Origin: Micractinium sp. NFX-FRZ | Lineage: Eukaryota > Chlorophyta > Trebouxiophyceae > Chlorellales > Chlorellaceae | Reading direction: 5' to 3' | DNA: 64,000 bases | Assembly (NCBI GenBank): GCA_029339195.1 | Contig: JAPTJF010000002.1 | Coordinates: 124,001 to 188,000, forward strand | Shown here: piece by piece, positions 10,727 to 21,419 of the stretch | How positions within the stretch are numbered: position 1 is the first letter of the stretch | Layout: every line of letters begins with the position of its first letter | Position numbers and translations under genes: made by a program | The notes under the pieces: generated by a model | What the model saw: only the letters and a program-made list of their open reading frames with translations | What the model was told of the DNA's origin: nothing | Databases searched by the model: none

Positions 10727-13042
10727 TCAGAACAGCAGCGGGAAGAGGGCGCGCCGGCGGCGGGGGTAGGACTTGAACTGGCGGTGGTACCAGCTGTGCG
10801 TCATGCCGGCCGCCAGAGAGAGGTTGGTCACCTGCAGGGGGGCGGGGGGAGGATAAGGTGATGGGGGCAGAGGCAGCGTTGGAGGGCGGGGGAGGTGGGG
10901 AGGCACACAGGGGTGCCAGGGCTGGGAGGCAACAAACCCTGACAGGCAGGGAGGCGGGGCAACAGCCAGGGAGAGGTGCCTGATCTGCGCATAGCAGGCG
11001 GGCAGGTGGTGCGCCACGGCTGGAAGGTAAGCAAGCAGGAGGCAAGAGGCAGGCAGGTGGGGCACCGGCAACGAGCGAGGAGCCACGCTCAGCACCCACG
11101 GAAGCATGTGCAGCAATGGTGAGGCCACGGGACAGAAGGCAGGGCTTGCGATCTGTCCCGCCATCTGTCCCGCCAGCTCCCACAGAGGCATTCACCCTAA
11201 TTCACCCTGGTCGGGGAGAGCACAGACGCGGGGCTATCGCTGAGGCAGGATGCGGCACACTGCAGCGCCGCCAGCGGCACAGAAGCAGTGTGAGCAGGCA
11301 GCTGAGCAGGCAAGGTGAGGCACTCACCACCCACAGAAGCATGAGCCAAGCGGTGCTGCGGCGCCCTCCCTCTGCCACCAGGGCCAGCCCGGCATAGATG
11401 ACCACCTCCCCCAGGTAGTGAGGGCAGGAGACCAGCTCAAAGGCGCCGCCTGCAGCACATGGTACCGCCGGGGCGGGGGTGGGGCAAGGGGTGGTGTGGG
11501 CAGGGTGTGGTGCGGGCAGGGGGCCAGATCAAAGGCACCGCCTGCAGCATGCGCAACTGCAGGCAGGCCGTGCTGGCAGGAGGTTGTGTGGGTAGCTCAG
11601 CTCAAAGCACCGCCTACGGCGCATGTGCGTGGGGAAGGGAGGATGCAGAGCGGGGGCAGCAGCGCCCGCTGAGGAGCACCACAGCGCCACCTCTGCTGCT
11701 CTCCCCCCCCCCCCGCTGGGAGTGCATCGCCCAGTTTCACACGCTGAGCTGTGGTCTGAACGTGCACAGCGCGCTCAGCGTGGGCCACAGCGTGGGGGCG
11801 GGGGCGCACCTCGGGGGATCTTGTAGCCTCCCTTCCTGCCGCGGGACGCCAGCCGGGCCAGCAGCCAGTGCGAGTGGCACTGCAGCGCGTTGCCCAGCAG
11901 GAAGACTGCCGCGCCCGCCAGCTGCAGCGTGCTGACCTGGCGCAGCACCCAGCGCAGCGGCGGCAGCGGTGGCAGCGTCGGGGGCCGCTGGCCAGGCAGG
12001 GCAGCCGCCTGTGCTGCCAGTGCAGGGTAGGCGGTGGGCGGCAGGACTGAGAGGGAGACAAGGAAGTAGTAGCTGCAAGCAGGCGCAGCAGAGGGGTGCA
12101 GTGCAGGCAGCAGGTTGTCAGGAGGCAGCGGGTGCAGCAGCGGACTGCAATCGTAGTGGCCATTTTCCCTTGTGCCCAGTGGGGGCGCCAACCAACCTGC
12201 CTTGTTGGCTGCCACTGGGCATTGCCGGCTGCAGCAGCAGCAGCATTGCCAGGGGCAGCAAGATGCCACCTGGCTTTGGGTGCTGGCCCAAAGCGCAGCC
12301 ACATGAGCAACCCCCATCCGCCTCCACCCTGCGCGCACCTGAGGCCAAACAGGTAGGCAATGCCGTGCATGCGCGCGCCGGGCGGGTAGCTCAGCAGCCC
12401 CTCCGTCTCCGCCCAGCGCCGGCACAGGTGCAGCTGCAGCAGGGCCAGCGCCAGCGCTGCACCCGCGCGCTGCGCCGCAGGCAGGGCATCATAGTAGGGA
12501 GACCCCAGCAGCATCCAGGCCACTGCGGCGTTCCAGGTCGCACCCAGCGCATAAAAGTGGGCAAACCAGCGCTGCGGCACGGTCCAGTCGGACAGAGGCC
12601 CCAGCACCCGGGTGGCAGGCCGCAGGTCCATCAGTTTGCCACGGCACGCCGACAGCTGCACAGCCGTCCTGCGTGACAAGGCGGGGGCGCGGCGGGGAGG
12701 CGCAGGCCATTGTGGTTGAGAGGTGGGGCGGGGCGGGCGGCTGCAAGCGGCGTGATGCAACCAACTTCTGGATGATACCAGGCGCTCAGGCTCGGCGCGT
12801 TTGACACGGTTCAGATGCAGGGACATTGTTCCTGTGTGATGACAGGGGGGTTATGCATGCTGGTTGAGGCCGTGGGTTGCCGGAGCGATGATGCTGCCTG
12901 GGGCCGACCCGGCTCACCTGAACCCGTCTGCCCACGGGAGCGGCAGCAGCGCCACCGTTGATGCAAAGCTGGCCAAGCTCCAGTAGAGCAGGAGCAGCGT
13001 CTCAAATTGCTGCCCCAGCATAGTGATGGCCTGGCTCAGCAT
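10727..13042 (-). CDS. SRD5A3: Polyprenol reductase (steroid 5-alpha-reductase family, SRD5A3-like)
   Basis: Predicted ER membrane enzyme reducing the alpha-isoprene unit of polyprenol with NADPH to give dolichol for N-glycosylation (EC 1.3.1.94 by family). Exons on -: 13042-12918, 12668-12339, 12072-11810, 11449-11328, 10831-10727; 314 aa, matching the about 318 aa of the human enzyme. Recognisable blocks: VPQRWFAHFYALGATWNA in the N-terminal third, GNALQCHSHWLL, FELVSCPHYLGEVVIY (the substrate/NADPH region of the C-terminal steroid reductase domain), and the terminal HSWYHRQFKSYP-RRR-ALFPLLF. Several hydrophobic segments are consistent with 6-7 TM helices. ATG 13042 is the first ATG in the open frame and starts directly before the first TM. 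It is head-to-head with the MRS2 gene, 458 bp apart. Intron 3 carries two extra copies of the exon 4 acceptor region. Confidence 0.9.
11432..11626 (-). repeat. Three copies of the exon 4 acceptor region of the polyprenol reductase gene
   Basis: On the + strand the segments 11432-11460, 11524-11550 and 11598-11626 are near-identical (each contains AGMTCAAAG followed by a CACCGCCT or CGCCGCCT core). The first includes the genuine acceptor and start of exon 4; the other two lie in intron 3. Spacing is about 92 and 74 bp. The second copy keeps a CAG-like acceptor, the third has lost it. Confidence 0.7.
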
Positions 13043-13500
13043 TGCGCCGGTGTTGGCTGTGCCGAGTACTGAAGGGCTGGGGCAGCAGGGAAGCGGCGGC
13101 GGCGGGGCTGGCGGCGGTGGTGGCAGGGGCGCAGAGGCGACCTCAGGCCCAGAGGGGAACTCAAAACCCTTCAGCTCCGGCCTGATGAGATTCACCGATG
13201 CAAGAGACGCGGTTCGGGGAGACAGAGAAGCTGGAGAGTGATTGGAGGCGGCAGGGGCCTACGATGAGCCTTTTCAGCTGCAGAACTCGCAGGCTTTCAT
13301 CTGATCGGACTAACATATGCGCGCATTGCTGCAAAGGCGCACGGTACAGCCCACTCAACTTGCCAGGCTGTCGCTGGCAGGCGAGCTCTCGGGAGCTCCA
13401 CCCCGCTTGAATTGCGTCCATCTTATACCAATTAAATCCTCCAGCGAACCGATCACATAATACTGACTCCTCCCTGCGGTCTGTAGCTGGCAGTAGGGCA
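13043..13500. promoter_or_regulatory. Shared divergent upstream region, polyprenol reductase / MRS2
   Basis: 458 bp separating two opposite start codons, so it must hold both promoters and 5' UTRs. A G/C-rich run (13085-13130) lies near the reductase start and a more AT-rich stretch (13395-13470) near the MRS2 start. No TATA box or other element is convincing. Confidence 0.45.
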
Positions 13501-16500
13501 ATGGAGGACACGGACTCGCAGCAGCCGCTGCTGAGCCCCAGGGAGCACCTGGATGAGGAGGAGCACCTGGACAGGGGTGGGGACTCAATGCACGGCGGGC
13601 AGGGCAGCGGGCAACGGGGCTGGCTCTCAGAACAGCTGCGCGGAGTGGCGGGAGCGGCGGCAGGTGGCGGCGTTCATTTCGAGTCGCCCACAGAGCGGGG
13701 CGCTGCGGTGCTGCGCCTGCCGGCGGGCTACCAGCAGGGAGGCAGGCAGCCCGCCCGCATGGTCTCGGCGCGGCATCGCGACGCCACCCGTGCACGGTGC
13801 GGAAGGGGTGGGGGTGCTTAGTGTGGCGGCCGGGGCGCCACGGGCGGCAGTATCCGTTGCAGTCTGGCCTCCCTGCTTTGCCTCTGATAGGCCGTGCCTT
13901 AAGATCAGATGCACGCAGGCAGAGGACGCTTGCGTCAGCCGCTGCACCCCATTACCAGCCGTGACGCTGACCTGCCCGCCATGCAGTCCACCCGCCTGCC
14001 TGCCTGCCTGCCTGCCCATCCGAGCGCCTCATGCCCCTTCACGCCCAGCAGGCGCAGCGCGTGGATCGTGATAGACAACCACGCCAAGCGCTCCTTCCTG
14101 CACGCCGACAAGCGCTCCCTCATCATCCAGCTGGGCATCAACATACCCATACGGGACATGCGCCTCCTGGACTTCAACCTCCTCTCCTCAGGTGCGTGCT
14201 GTGTGCTGTGCTGTGTGTGTGAGGGCCCAGGCGTGTGTGCTGTGTGCTGTGTGTGTGCGAGGTCCCAGGCGCGCCAGGCAGGCAGGGGCAGCGAGGCCTA
14301 GCTGTCGTTGCCACTGCTGGCAATTGGCCAGTTGACTGCGTGCTGCAGCGCCCAGCTGCTCACGCCGACTCTGCTGCCCCGTCTGTCTGCTGCCCTCAAC
14401 CCACCGGCAGAGACGGGCAAGATGCTGGTGCGTGACAACCTTTGCCCCCTCACTTTCCTGTATCCCCTGCAATGTGTTGCGTGCAGTCCCCACCTGGTGC
14501 GTAACACCGCCATCATCCGCCCTGTCGCCCTCCCTCGCCCATTCCCCTTCCTGCTGGCTGCCCCTCCCTACCTGCAGAGACGGGCAAGATGCTGGTGCGT
14601 GACAACGCCATCATCCTGTCCATCGAGCACGTGCGGCTCATCATCACCGCGGACAAGGTGCTCATACCGCGGGAGGGGTACGAGCACAACCCGCTCAGGT
14701 GAGGACGCCTGGCTGGGTGCACGCACGCATGCACACAGCTGCTGGGGCAGGCGGGTTGCCTGGTGAACACACCCCTGGCTCACTCAAGCATGCTCCCCTC
14801 GTGCCCCCTACCCCACCCCCCACACCGCCCCCCCGCCATGATTTAATGCTCAGCATTAGCTTTGTGGATGTGCTAGACGACAGCACCCCTCTCCTGCCTG
14901 CTTTCACCAACACACCCTGGCCTCTCTCTCAGCACACTCCCCCCGGTCCCTCCCTCGATCCGTTGTTGCAGCAACCGGTTTGTGGACGTGCTGGAGGAGG
15001 GCATCGCCGAGTGGGTGCGGCAGCAGAGCATGCAGACGCGCCCCATGAGCATCGACGGCCTGCCGGGGCACGGCGCGGGCAGGGACGCAGGGCAGCACTC
15101 GGACTTCGAGGATGACCACTCCTCCAGTGAGCCGTGGCACTCGGGCGGGCCAGTTGAGTTGTTGTGCCAAGGGTTGCCTGGTAAAAATGTGTGTGTGTGT
15201 GTGCGCTCTCAACCCCGACCGTCCTTGGTCCCCTGCTCAAGCGCGGTGCACCGCACGGCTTGCAGCAGCTGCCTTTTCCCGCTGTGCCCTCTCTCCCTGG
15301 ACCCTCTTATCACATCCTGCCCTGTCCGGCCCCCTGTCCCCTGTCGCCTTCTCACAAACCCTGTCCGGTCCTAACCCCTGCCCCGCCCCCTTCACTCCCC
15401 CGCCCCGCCCCTGCCCAGGCGCGGTGCACCACCACGACTCGCAGCAGCTGCCCTTTGAGCTGGTGGCGCTAGAAGCGGCGCTCAAAGAGGTGGTCAACGC
15501 GGCGGGGCTTCAGGTAGGGTGGAGGTACAGGGGTTGAGGCAAGGTGTACCGCCTGGGCGCACATGGGCGCCCTCGTGTGGGTCTGGGTTCTGCGCCTGAC
15601 AGGCAGCTGTCCCCTGAAAGACCTGCTGTGCGGCCCCCCCACCCTGCCCATGTGCCCTCCCACCCCATTGACTCGCCTTGCTTGCCGCGCTGCGCCATGC
15701 TGTGCCCACGCTCTGCCCCCCTGGCAGGTCAAGGAGCTTGAGTCGGTGGCGCTGCCGGCGCTGGATGCGCTCACAAAAAGCGTGAGTGGCCGCCGCCGCT
15801 GCTGCCGAGCAGCGCTGACGCCACAGAGGGCAGAGGGGGCGCAGCAGAAAAGGGGGCGGCAGCACGGGACGGCAGCAGAGGGGACTGCAGCAGTGGGGAC
15901 TGCATCAGAGGGGACTGCATCAGAGGGGACTGCTGAGTGGCAGCCCCTCGCCCCGGCATGCCTCCCTGCCTTCCTGCCTGGTCCCACACATACCCGCCCT
16001 CAACCCCAACCGCCTGCCAGCCTTCCCGGCTCACCTGCGTGCCTGGCCTGCCACCCCGCCTGCTCCCCACCTGCTTGCCCACCCCTGGTCGCCCCGCCGG
16101 GGCACCCCCGCCTGCTGGCCAGCACCGGAATGCATGCAACAGGTTGATTTCGACGCACACTGACTGAGGCTCCACCCTTCCCGCCTGCAGGTCAGCACCG
16201 GCAACCTTGAGCGCGTGCGCAAGGTAAAGACTCGGCACCAGCGGCTGACCATCAGGTGGGGGTAGCCTGGCGTGCGCGCCTTGGCATGGCCTCGTCACCG
16301 CTTGCTGGGCCATCCTCTCAGGAGCCGTCCGCCCTGGGCCTGCAACCTTGCTCTTGCTCCGTGCCTGCCATGGCTTTAACATGCGTCCAACCTCTATCGT
16401 CATACTTGTGTTATACTGCTGCGAAGGGGCGTGACGGTGCAAGACGAGCTGGAGCGATGAGGATGATGCCGGCAGTTTGCTGCAGTTGTGCCTGCCTGGC

Positions 16501-18179
16501 CTCACTTCTTCTGCATCCCTCTTCCCCCTCCCGCCCCACCTTTCCGCAGGTGCGAGACGCTGCGGGACGAGCTGGAGCGGTTTCTGCACGACGACGACGA
16601 CATGGTGAAGATGTGCCTGTCGCGGCGCAAGGAGCTGGAGGAGCAGTACCGAGCGGTGAGGTGGCGGGCTGGTGGGAGATGGCATGGTGGTGGTGGAAGC
16701 GGCAGAGAGGTTGAAGCGGTGGCGGTGATGATGATAGTATTAAGCAACGGTTATCATACCCACACGAAACCATCGGTGTGCTCTTTGCCTTTTGGTTGAG
16801 CGGTGCGGCTGGAAGAGCAGCGCGGGTCGATGAGGCGGGGGCGGCACGCGTGCAGAGGGGGGTGGGGAAAGCAGCAAGCAGGAGCAGTGCACGATAGCCT
16901 GCGGCTGGTGGGCGAGTGAGGTGCCTTTGCAAAAGGCTGGGACCAAGCATATCAACCTTTACTGGCCTCCAAACTACCCTACTCGCCCGCCCACCCCTCC
17001 CCGCCCGCTGCCCCCGGCCCCTCCACCCTTTCCAGGCCGAGCGGGCCGCGGCAGCAGCAGCGGCCCACGGCGACGGCGAGGGCGGCTATCGAGCCGCCAC
17101 CACGCCGCTTCCCTCGCTCGTGGGCAGCCACCGCACGCGCGTGCTGCTGGGCGTCCCCTCCCTCAGCCGCTCGGCAGCGGTGGCGGCGGCAACGGCGGTG
17201 GGCAGCCCCACCGGCGGGGGGCAGCCGCGGGATGGGGCCGCCCCCACTCCCATGCAGATGCTGCCGCCGGGGGCGTTGGAGGAGGAGCTGACGGAGGATG
17301 CTGCCGAGGATGTGGAGAACCTGCTGGAGTCGTACTTTGCGCAGGTGGACGCGCACTACGACAAGCTGCGCAACATTGGAGAATACATCGAGGTAGGTGG
17401 GTGGGGGGTGGGGCCTTGGGTGAGGCACCTTGCGCGTAGGGCATGGTGGCGCGAAGGGCATGGGGCGCCTTGAAGGCGGGCTGAGCAGGCTGCCAGACAG
17501 CCCCGCCCGGATGGATACCGTCCATCCATATCATGGTGAACAATCGTCCATCCACTGTGTGCCGGCTTCCCCTCCCTTGCCTCTCATCAGCAGTCCCCTC
17601 CCTCCCGTTCCTACTCCTCAGCACCGACCTCCCTTCCCTGTCCCTCTCCTCAGCACTCTCCTCCCTCGCCTCTCTTCCCCTCCCTCCCCTCCCATCCCCT
17701 CCCCCGCTCCCCACCTCCGCAGGACACCGAGGAGTACATCAACATTGAGCTGGATGCGGGGCGCAACCGGCTCATCCGGCTGGACATTGTCCTCACGGCA
17801 GCCTCATTTGCCATCGCGCCCTTCAACCTCTTGGCGGGTGCGGGGGGGGGCGGGGCGGGCGGGGTTGCACGGGGGACCACGGGTGGTCGGCACGTGGGGA
17901 GGCGGGAGGGCCCCCGGCACGGGTGCAGCCTGCGGCACGTGGGGAGGCGGGAGGGCCCCCGGCACGGGTGCAGCCTGCGGCACGGCCCGCTTGCCTTACT
18001 GTGACTCGCCTCTGCACCCCTCGCCCCCTCCAGGCATCCTGGGTGAGAACCTGGTCATCCCGCCCTTCCTGACAACCGGAGTGAACAAGTTCTGGGCGCT
18101 CAACGCCGTCGCCCTCGTCCTCTGCTTCTCCTTCTTCTACTCAATCATCTTCTACATGCGCTGGCGCAAGCTCATCTGA
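13501..18179 (+). CDS. MRS2: MRS2/CorA-type magnesium transporter with GEN in place of GMN
   Basis: Predicted Mg2+ channel of the CorA-MRS2 family, in an organelle or endomembrane. Exons: 13501-13796, 14052-14191, 14578-14698, 14972-15126, 15419-15513, 15728-15781, 16191-16255, 16550-16655, 17036-17392, 17723-17837, 18034-18179; 549 aa. Family blocks: WIVIDNHAKRSFLHADKRSL, GKMLVRDNAIILSIEHVRLI, QQLPFELVALEAALKEV, LERVRKVKTRH, RDELERFLHDDDDMVKMCLS and YINIELDAGRNRLIRLDIVLT. TM1 is followed by ILGENLVIP and TM2, then MRWRKLI. The pore-loop signature GMN, nearly invariant in the superfamily, reads GEN (505-507); all other landmarks are intact. An acidic/His insert (HSDFEDDHSSS, HHHDS) and an Ala/Gly-rich insert lengthen the soluble domain. 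The start ATG opens an acidic N-terminus; a transit peptide is not obvious. Three to five introns contain copies of their own downstream exon boundary. Confidence 0.92.
14405..14439 (+). repeat. Boundary echo of MRS2 exon 3 in intron 2
   Basis: CAG followed by a 29-bp perfect copy of the exon 3 start (ETGKMLVRDN), 167 bp upstream of the real acceptor at 14575-14577. After the copy the sequence diverges at once into intron-like pyrimidine-rich DNA. Confidence 0.85.
14849..14883 (+). repeat. Boundary echo of MRS2 exon 4 in intron 3
   Basis: CTCAG acceptor-like site followed by sequence encoding SISFVDVLDDS, against SNRFVDVLEEG at the real exon start (14972). Spacing about 118 bp; the copy is diverged but keeps the reading frame over 11 codons. 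Confidence 0.75.
15236..15282 (+). repeat. Boundary echo of MRS2 exon 5 in intron 4
   Basis: The segment resembles 15416-15462 (acceptor, GCGCGGTGCACC, then GCAGCAGCTGCC) with a few substitutions. The copy carries AAG rather than CAG at the acceptor position. Confidence 0.8.
15878..15932 (+). repeat. Short tandem repeat, 15-bp unit, in MRS2 intron 6
   Basis: About 3.5 copies of a unit resembling CAGAGGGGACTGCAT. Simple intronic repeat with no evident function. Confidence 0.8.
16436..16470 (+). repeat. Boundary echo of MRS2 exon 8 in intron 7
   Basis: GGTGCAAGACGAGCTGGAGCG followed by GATGAGGATGATG resembles the exon 8 start at 16548-16600 (GTGCGAGACGCTGCGGGACG then AGCTGGAGCGG and a GACGAC run). 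The copy lacks a CAG acceptor and about ten internal bases. Confidence 0.65.
17889..17978 (+). repeat. Two-copy 45-bp tandem repeat in MRS2 intron 10
   Basis: Two adjacent, apparently identical 45-bp units beginning CGGCACGTGGGGAGGCGGG. Entirely intronic, between exons 10 and 11 that encode TM1 and TM2. Confidence 0.9.
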
Positions 18180-19245
18180 ATTGATTTCATCGACCAGAGC
18201 AGGGCCCTCCCAGACCCTCTGGCTGCCCGGCGCACGCCTGAGCTGGCGGCTGGGCACATGATTTGCCTGGCTGCTGATTGGGCTTGCTGTCTGTTTTTTC
18301 GCAAAGAAATTTGCGACGCAGATCAGTACGGCTGGCTGCCAGCTGGATCCAGCCCACCTGCCAGCTGTCGCGCCACCTGTGCTTTGCTGGCGCCAGCTGG
18401 CATTGAAAAAGTACCAGGCCACTGTCTGCATGCATGGTACATCAGCTCAGCTCGGCTGGCCAGCACCCAGGCCCCACATGTGCTGGCAGTTGGCGCTTGA
18501 TACACACACATGCTAACGGCCGGCTTCTTAGAGCGCTGGCAGCGGGCAGGCTGGCCGGGCGGCCCGGGCCACGCGTGGTGGCTGCGCAGCTTGCCCAACC
18601 CCGGCACCACCCGCACCCCACTGTTTCATCCTCCCTCCCCTGTTCCACCACCACTGCTGTTGTGCCCTCCCCCCTCACCCAACCGCCCCCTCTGGGCTCT
18701 GTGCCGTTTGATTCCATGCTTGACATGAGACGACTCACGACACTATCATGACTTGTATTCTGGACTGTGCACTGCAACGCCTCTCGAGCAGCGTGGGCGG
18801 TTTTGGCAGTGAAGAAGACAGGGCAGGCAGGGCAGCAGGCGCAGGCACGGGCAGAGTTTGAGGATATCGCGTGCAAGGGTGGTGCAGAGGGCTGGGTACT
18901 GCATCAATTTGTGATCGATCTTGTGGATGAAAACGCTCTGAAGGGAGATGGGCGGGCGCCGCGAGTGGGGCCTGCCCAAACAAAGGGAGGAAGAAAGGAA
19001 GTGGGGGGGCGAACTGGAGTGTTGGGTTTGGGAGCAAAATTGCCTGCCGGCGCCGTGTTGAGTTGTCAAGTTGCAAGGTGGGGGTCATCGCAGGGTGGAG
19101 AAAGAGCAGTGTGGCATGCGACGGGTGGCCTGGGCCTGCTGAGTTCGTATGACACGAGTCGTCAAAAGTCCCTGATGACAGGTGGAAGGAAAGGGGCCGC
19201 CAAAGGTGCAGGCGAAGTGAGGAGGGAAGTACCGAGCCTCCAAGC
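18180..19245. other. Tail-to-tail intergenic, no gene seen
   Basis: 1.07 kb between the MRS2 stop (+) and the stop of the Ser/Gln-rich gene (-), presumably both 3' UTRs. Open frames exist on both strands without recognisable residues. No RNA gene, repeat or element supported. Confidence 0.5.
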
Positions 19246-21054
19246 TCAGGCATGGATGATTCCGTAGCGCGAGGCAGCGCCGCCGGCGCCGCCGCTTCCG
19301 CTGGGCCCGGCGCAGTCTGGCGCCCATGCCGCGCCGCTGCCGCTGCCGCCTGCCTCCAACTCTTGCACCCAGGCGGCGGCCCGGCTGTGGCTGCTGCTGC
19401 TGCTGGGGCCTGGTCCTGCCGCCTCCACGATGTGCCTGCTGCTGCTGCTGCTGGGGCCGGGTGCCGCCTCTGCCCAGCTGCTGCTCCTGCTGCTCCTGCT
19501 GCCGGTGCCTGCGTCGCAGCCAAAAGCGCTGCCGCTGTGGAAGGAAGCGAGCTCCATCTCAACTGCGCTGCCGCTGCTCAGGGAAGAGCGGTGGGAGGGG
19601 AGGGAGCGGGGGGAGGGCGCCGTCGGCGAGCCACCGTCAGCAGCGGCAGATTTCGCAGCTGCCGGCTCGGCTGGTGGCAGGAACACTTGCTCCACCGCGT
19701 CTGCCAGTGTGGGCGTGCTGAAGACGCCCAGGGCGACCGCCGCAGCGCGGCGGACGAGGCTGTCGCCGGCGGCAGCAGCTGCCGCGGCCTCCTGCTCCTG
19801 CTGCTGCTCCTGCTGCTGCTGCTTCAGCTTGTGTTGGCGCTCATAGTACTTGAGCTGCAGGGGCGGGGTGGTGGGGAGGAGGGGGGGAGGGTGGGGGACG
19901 CGGCGGGGCCAGCCGAGTGGGAAGCAAGGGGCGAGAGGGAAGGCAAAGAGGTCTGCCCCCTTAAGGCTGCACTCGCCGCAACTCTGTGGAAATCTAACAT
20001 CCACCCACCCACAGTCCCCTTGCTGACCTCTCTTTGTGCCAGCTCTCCTACCACCCACCCACCCACCCACCCACCTGCGCGCCTGCCGGTACCGCTGCTG
20101 GTACTGCTGCTGGCTGCTCTGGGGTGCATGCCCAGCCTCGCAACGTCCCACACCCCCACGCCACTCAACGCCACACCACCCCGCTGGCAATGCGGCAGAC
20201 CTCAGCTGAGCTGCCAAGGCCTGCTGCGTCACCTGCCACCCCCTGTGCACCTCCCTCAGCACACCTGCTGGTACTGATGGTGGTAGTAAGCCGAGTCCTG
20301 CCCCTCCGGAATGTCCAGCCCCGCCACGTCCACACTCATGTGGCTCATGCACTCGATGTCAGACAGCTCCTCGCTTTCCTCCTCGGAAACCGCTGCCTTG
20401 CCCTTGGCCGCGCGCTGCCGCTCCGCCGCGGCGCTGCCACTGCAGGGTGTGGCAGGGGAGGGGCGGGGCGGAGAGGACAGGTTGGCAGCAGGTGGGCACG
20501 GGAGGGGGCCAACGGCAGAGCAGCACGCGCCCGGGGCAGCTTTGCATACGTGCGTTTGGGGAGCGGCAAAAAGCAAGATGCCAGCGCCGCCTTTTCCACG
20601 GGACCGCTTGCCCCGTGAGCAACCTACTTGAGCTCGCCGGCGGCGATCACGTGCTGCCCCGCCACCTCGTACAGGCTGACATTGGTGGAGCCAAACAGCG
20701 TCTGCAGGAACTTCTTCACCTTGGCTGCAGGGGGCAGGCGGCAAGGCGGGGGGAGGGGGGGCGTTCTGTGCCAGCAAGCGCGGTGGAAGCGGCGGGGCCG
20801 GGGCTTGTGGCAGCGGCAGCAGCGGCCGCTAGGGCATGAAAGCGCAACCCTCCCACAACGGGTGTCCGGGCCTCCCATGTGGTGCACAAGCATGCCCCGG
20901 CCTCTGGGCCGGCCGGTGCTTCAAGGAGGGCGGAGGACAGCCACGCCAAGCGTGCAGACCACGAGTGCAGCAGAGCGACAGCATCGATGATTTTGATGAG
21001 ACCAGAACACTCACCTCCTTTGTTGGTTCCGGCCCCAACCTGAGGAGGCTGCAT
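19246..21054 (-). CDS. Unknown Ser/Ala/Gln-rich protein (4 exons)
   Basis: I do not recognise a family. Exons on -: 21054-21015, 20724-20628, 20439-20265, 19854-19246; 306 aa, all junctions phase-consistent. The N-terminal half has a compact, probably folded segment (KVKKFLQTLFGSTNVSLYEV, then AGQHVIAAGEL), an acidic stretch SEEESEELSDIECMSHMSV and a Tyr/Gln-rich segment YYHHQYQQ. Next comes a likely coiled coil (LKYYERQHKLKQQQQEQQQE) and a hydrophobic-amphipathic stretch DSLVRRAAAVALGVFSTP. The C-terminal 140 residues are Ser/Gly/Ala-rich and probably disordered. ATG 21054 begins MQPPQVGAGTNKG; upstream exons cannot be excluded. It is divergent from the PH-domain gene. A Gln/Tyr-encoding copy at 20078-20117 may be an extra exon, though no choice of junctions kept phase. 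Confidence 0.55.
20078..20117 (-). repeat. Possible echo of exon 3 end of the Ser/Gln-rich gene
   Basis: On - this reads QQYQQRYRQARR followed by a gtgggt donor-like site, resembling the real exon 3 end HHQYQQ at 20265-20283. Either a boundary copy or a small unrecognised exon. Confidence 0.5.
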
Positions 21055-21419
21055 GGCTGCAGCGGTGGAGGTTTTGCGCGCGTGGCTGTTCCCTCGTGTT
21101 AGAAGCCCGTGGGTGCACGTTTAAGGTGGGCTTACACTGTAGGCTACAGCAATCGCCCGGCGGCGCAAGGGGAATATGCTTCACATGCTCATGCTGCGCA
21201 TGCGTTGCAATGCGCAGCGACATTCCCGAGGGGCGCAAAAAGCGTTTCACGCCCCATGCCCGTGCTGTCCGCTCATTTATTGTGTACACTCAGTGCATTT
21301 ATCCCCAAAGCACCGCACCTCATCTGCCACCCAGGAGAGCCACCCAGGAGTTGTGCCGGCGCCGGCGCCTGCAGCCCACCGCCCAAAGCCTGCCCAAAGC
21401 CCAAGGTGGCCCTTCCACC
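21055..21419. promoter_or_regulatory. Shared divergent upstream region, Ser/Gln-rich gene / PH-domain gene
   Basis: 365 bp between two opposite start codons. It contains several TGCGCA-like half-palindromes (about 21190-21225) but no element I can name. Confidence 0.4.

Noticed and set aside
10296..11195. 299-codon open frame on -
   Set aside because: Starts without a convincing ATG context, runs through the 3' end and last intron of the polyprenol reductase gene in another frame, and is Pro/Ala/Leu low complexity with no motif.
19252..20277. 341-codon open frame on +
   Set aside because: Antisense to the Ser/Gln-rich gene; its Leu/Cys/Ala repeats are the complement of CAG/AGC codon runs.
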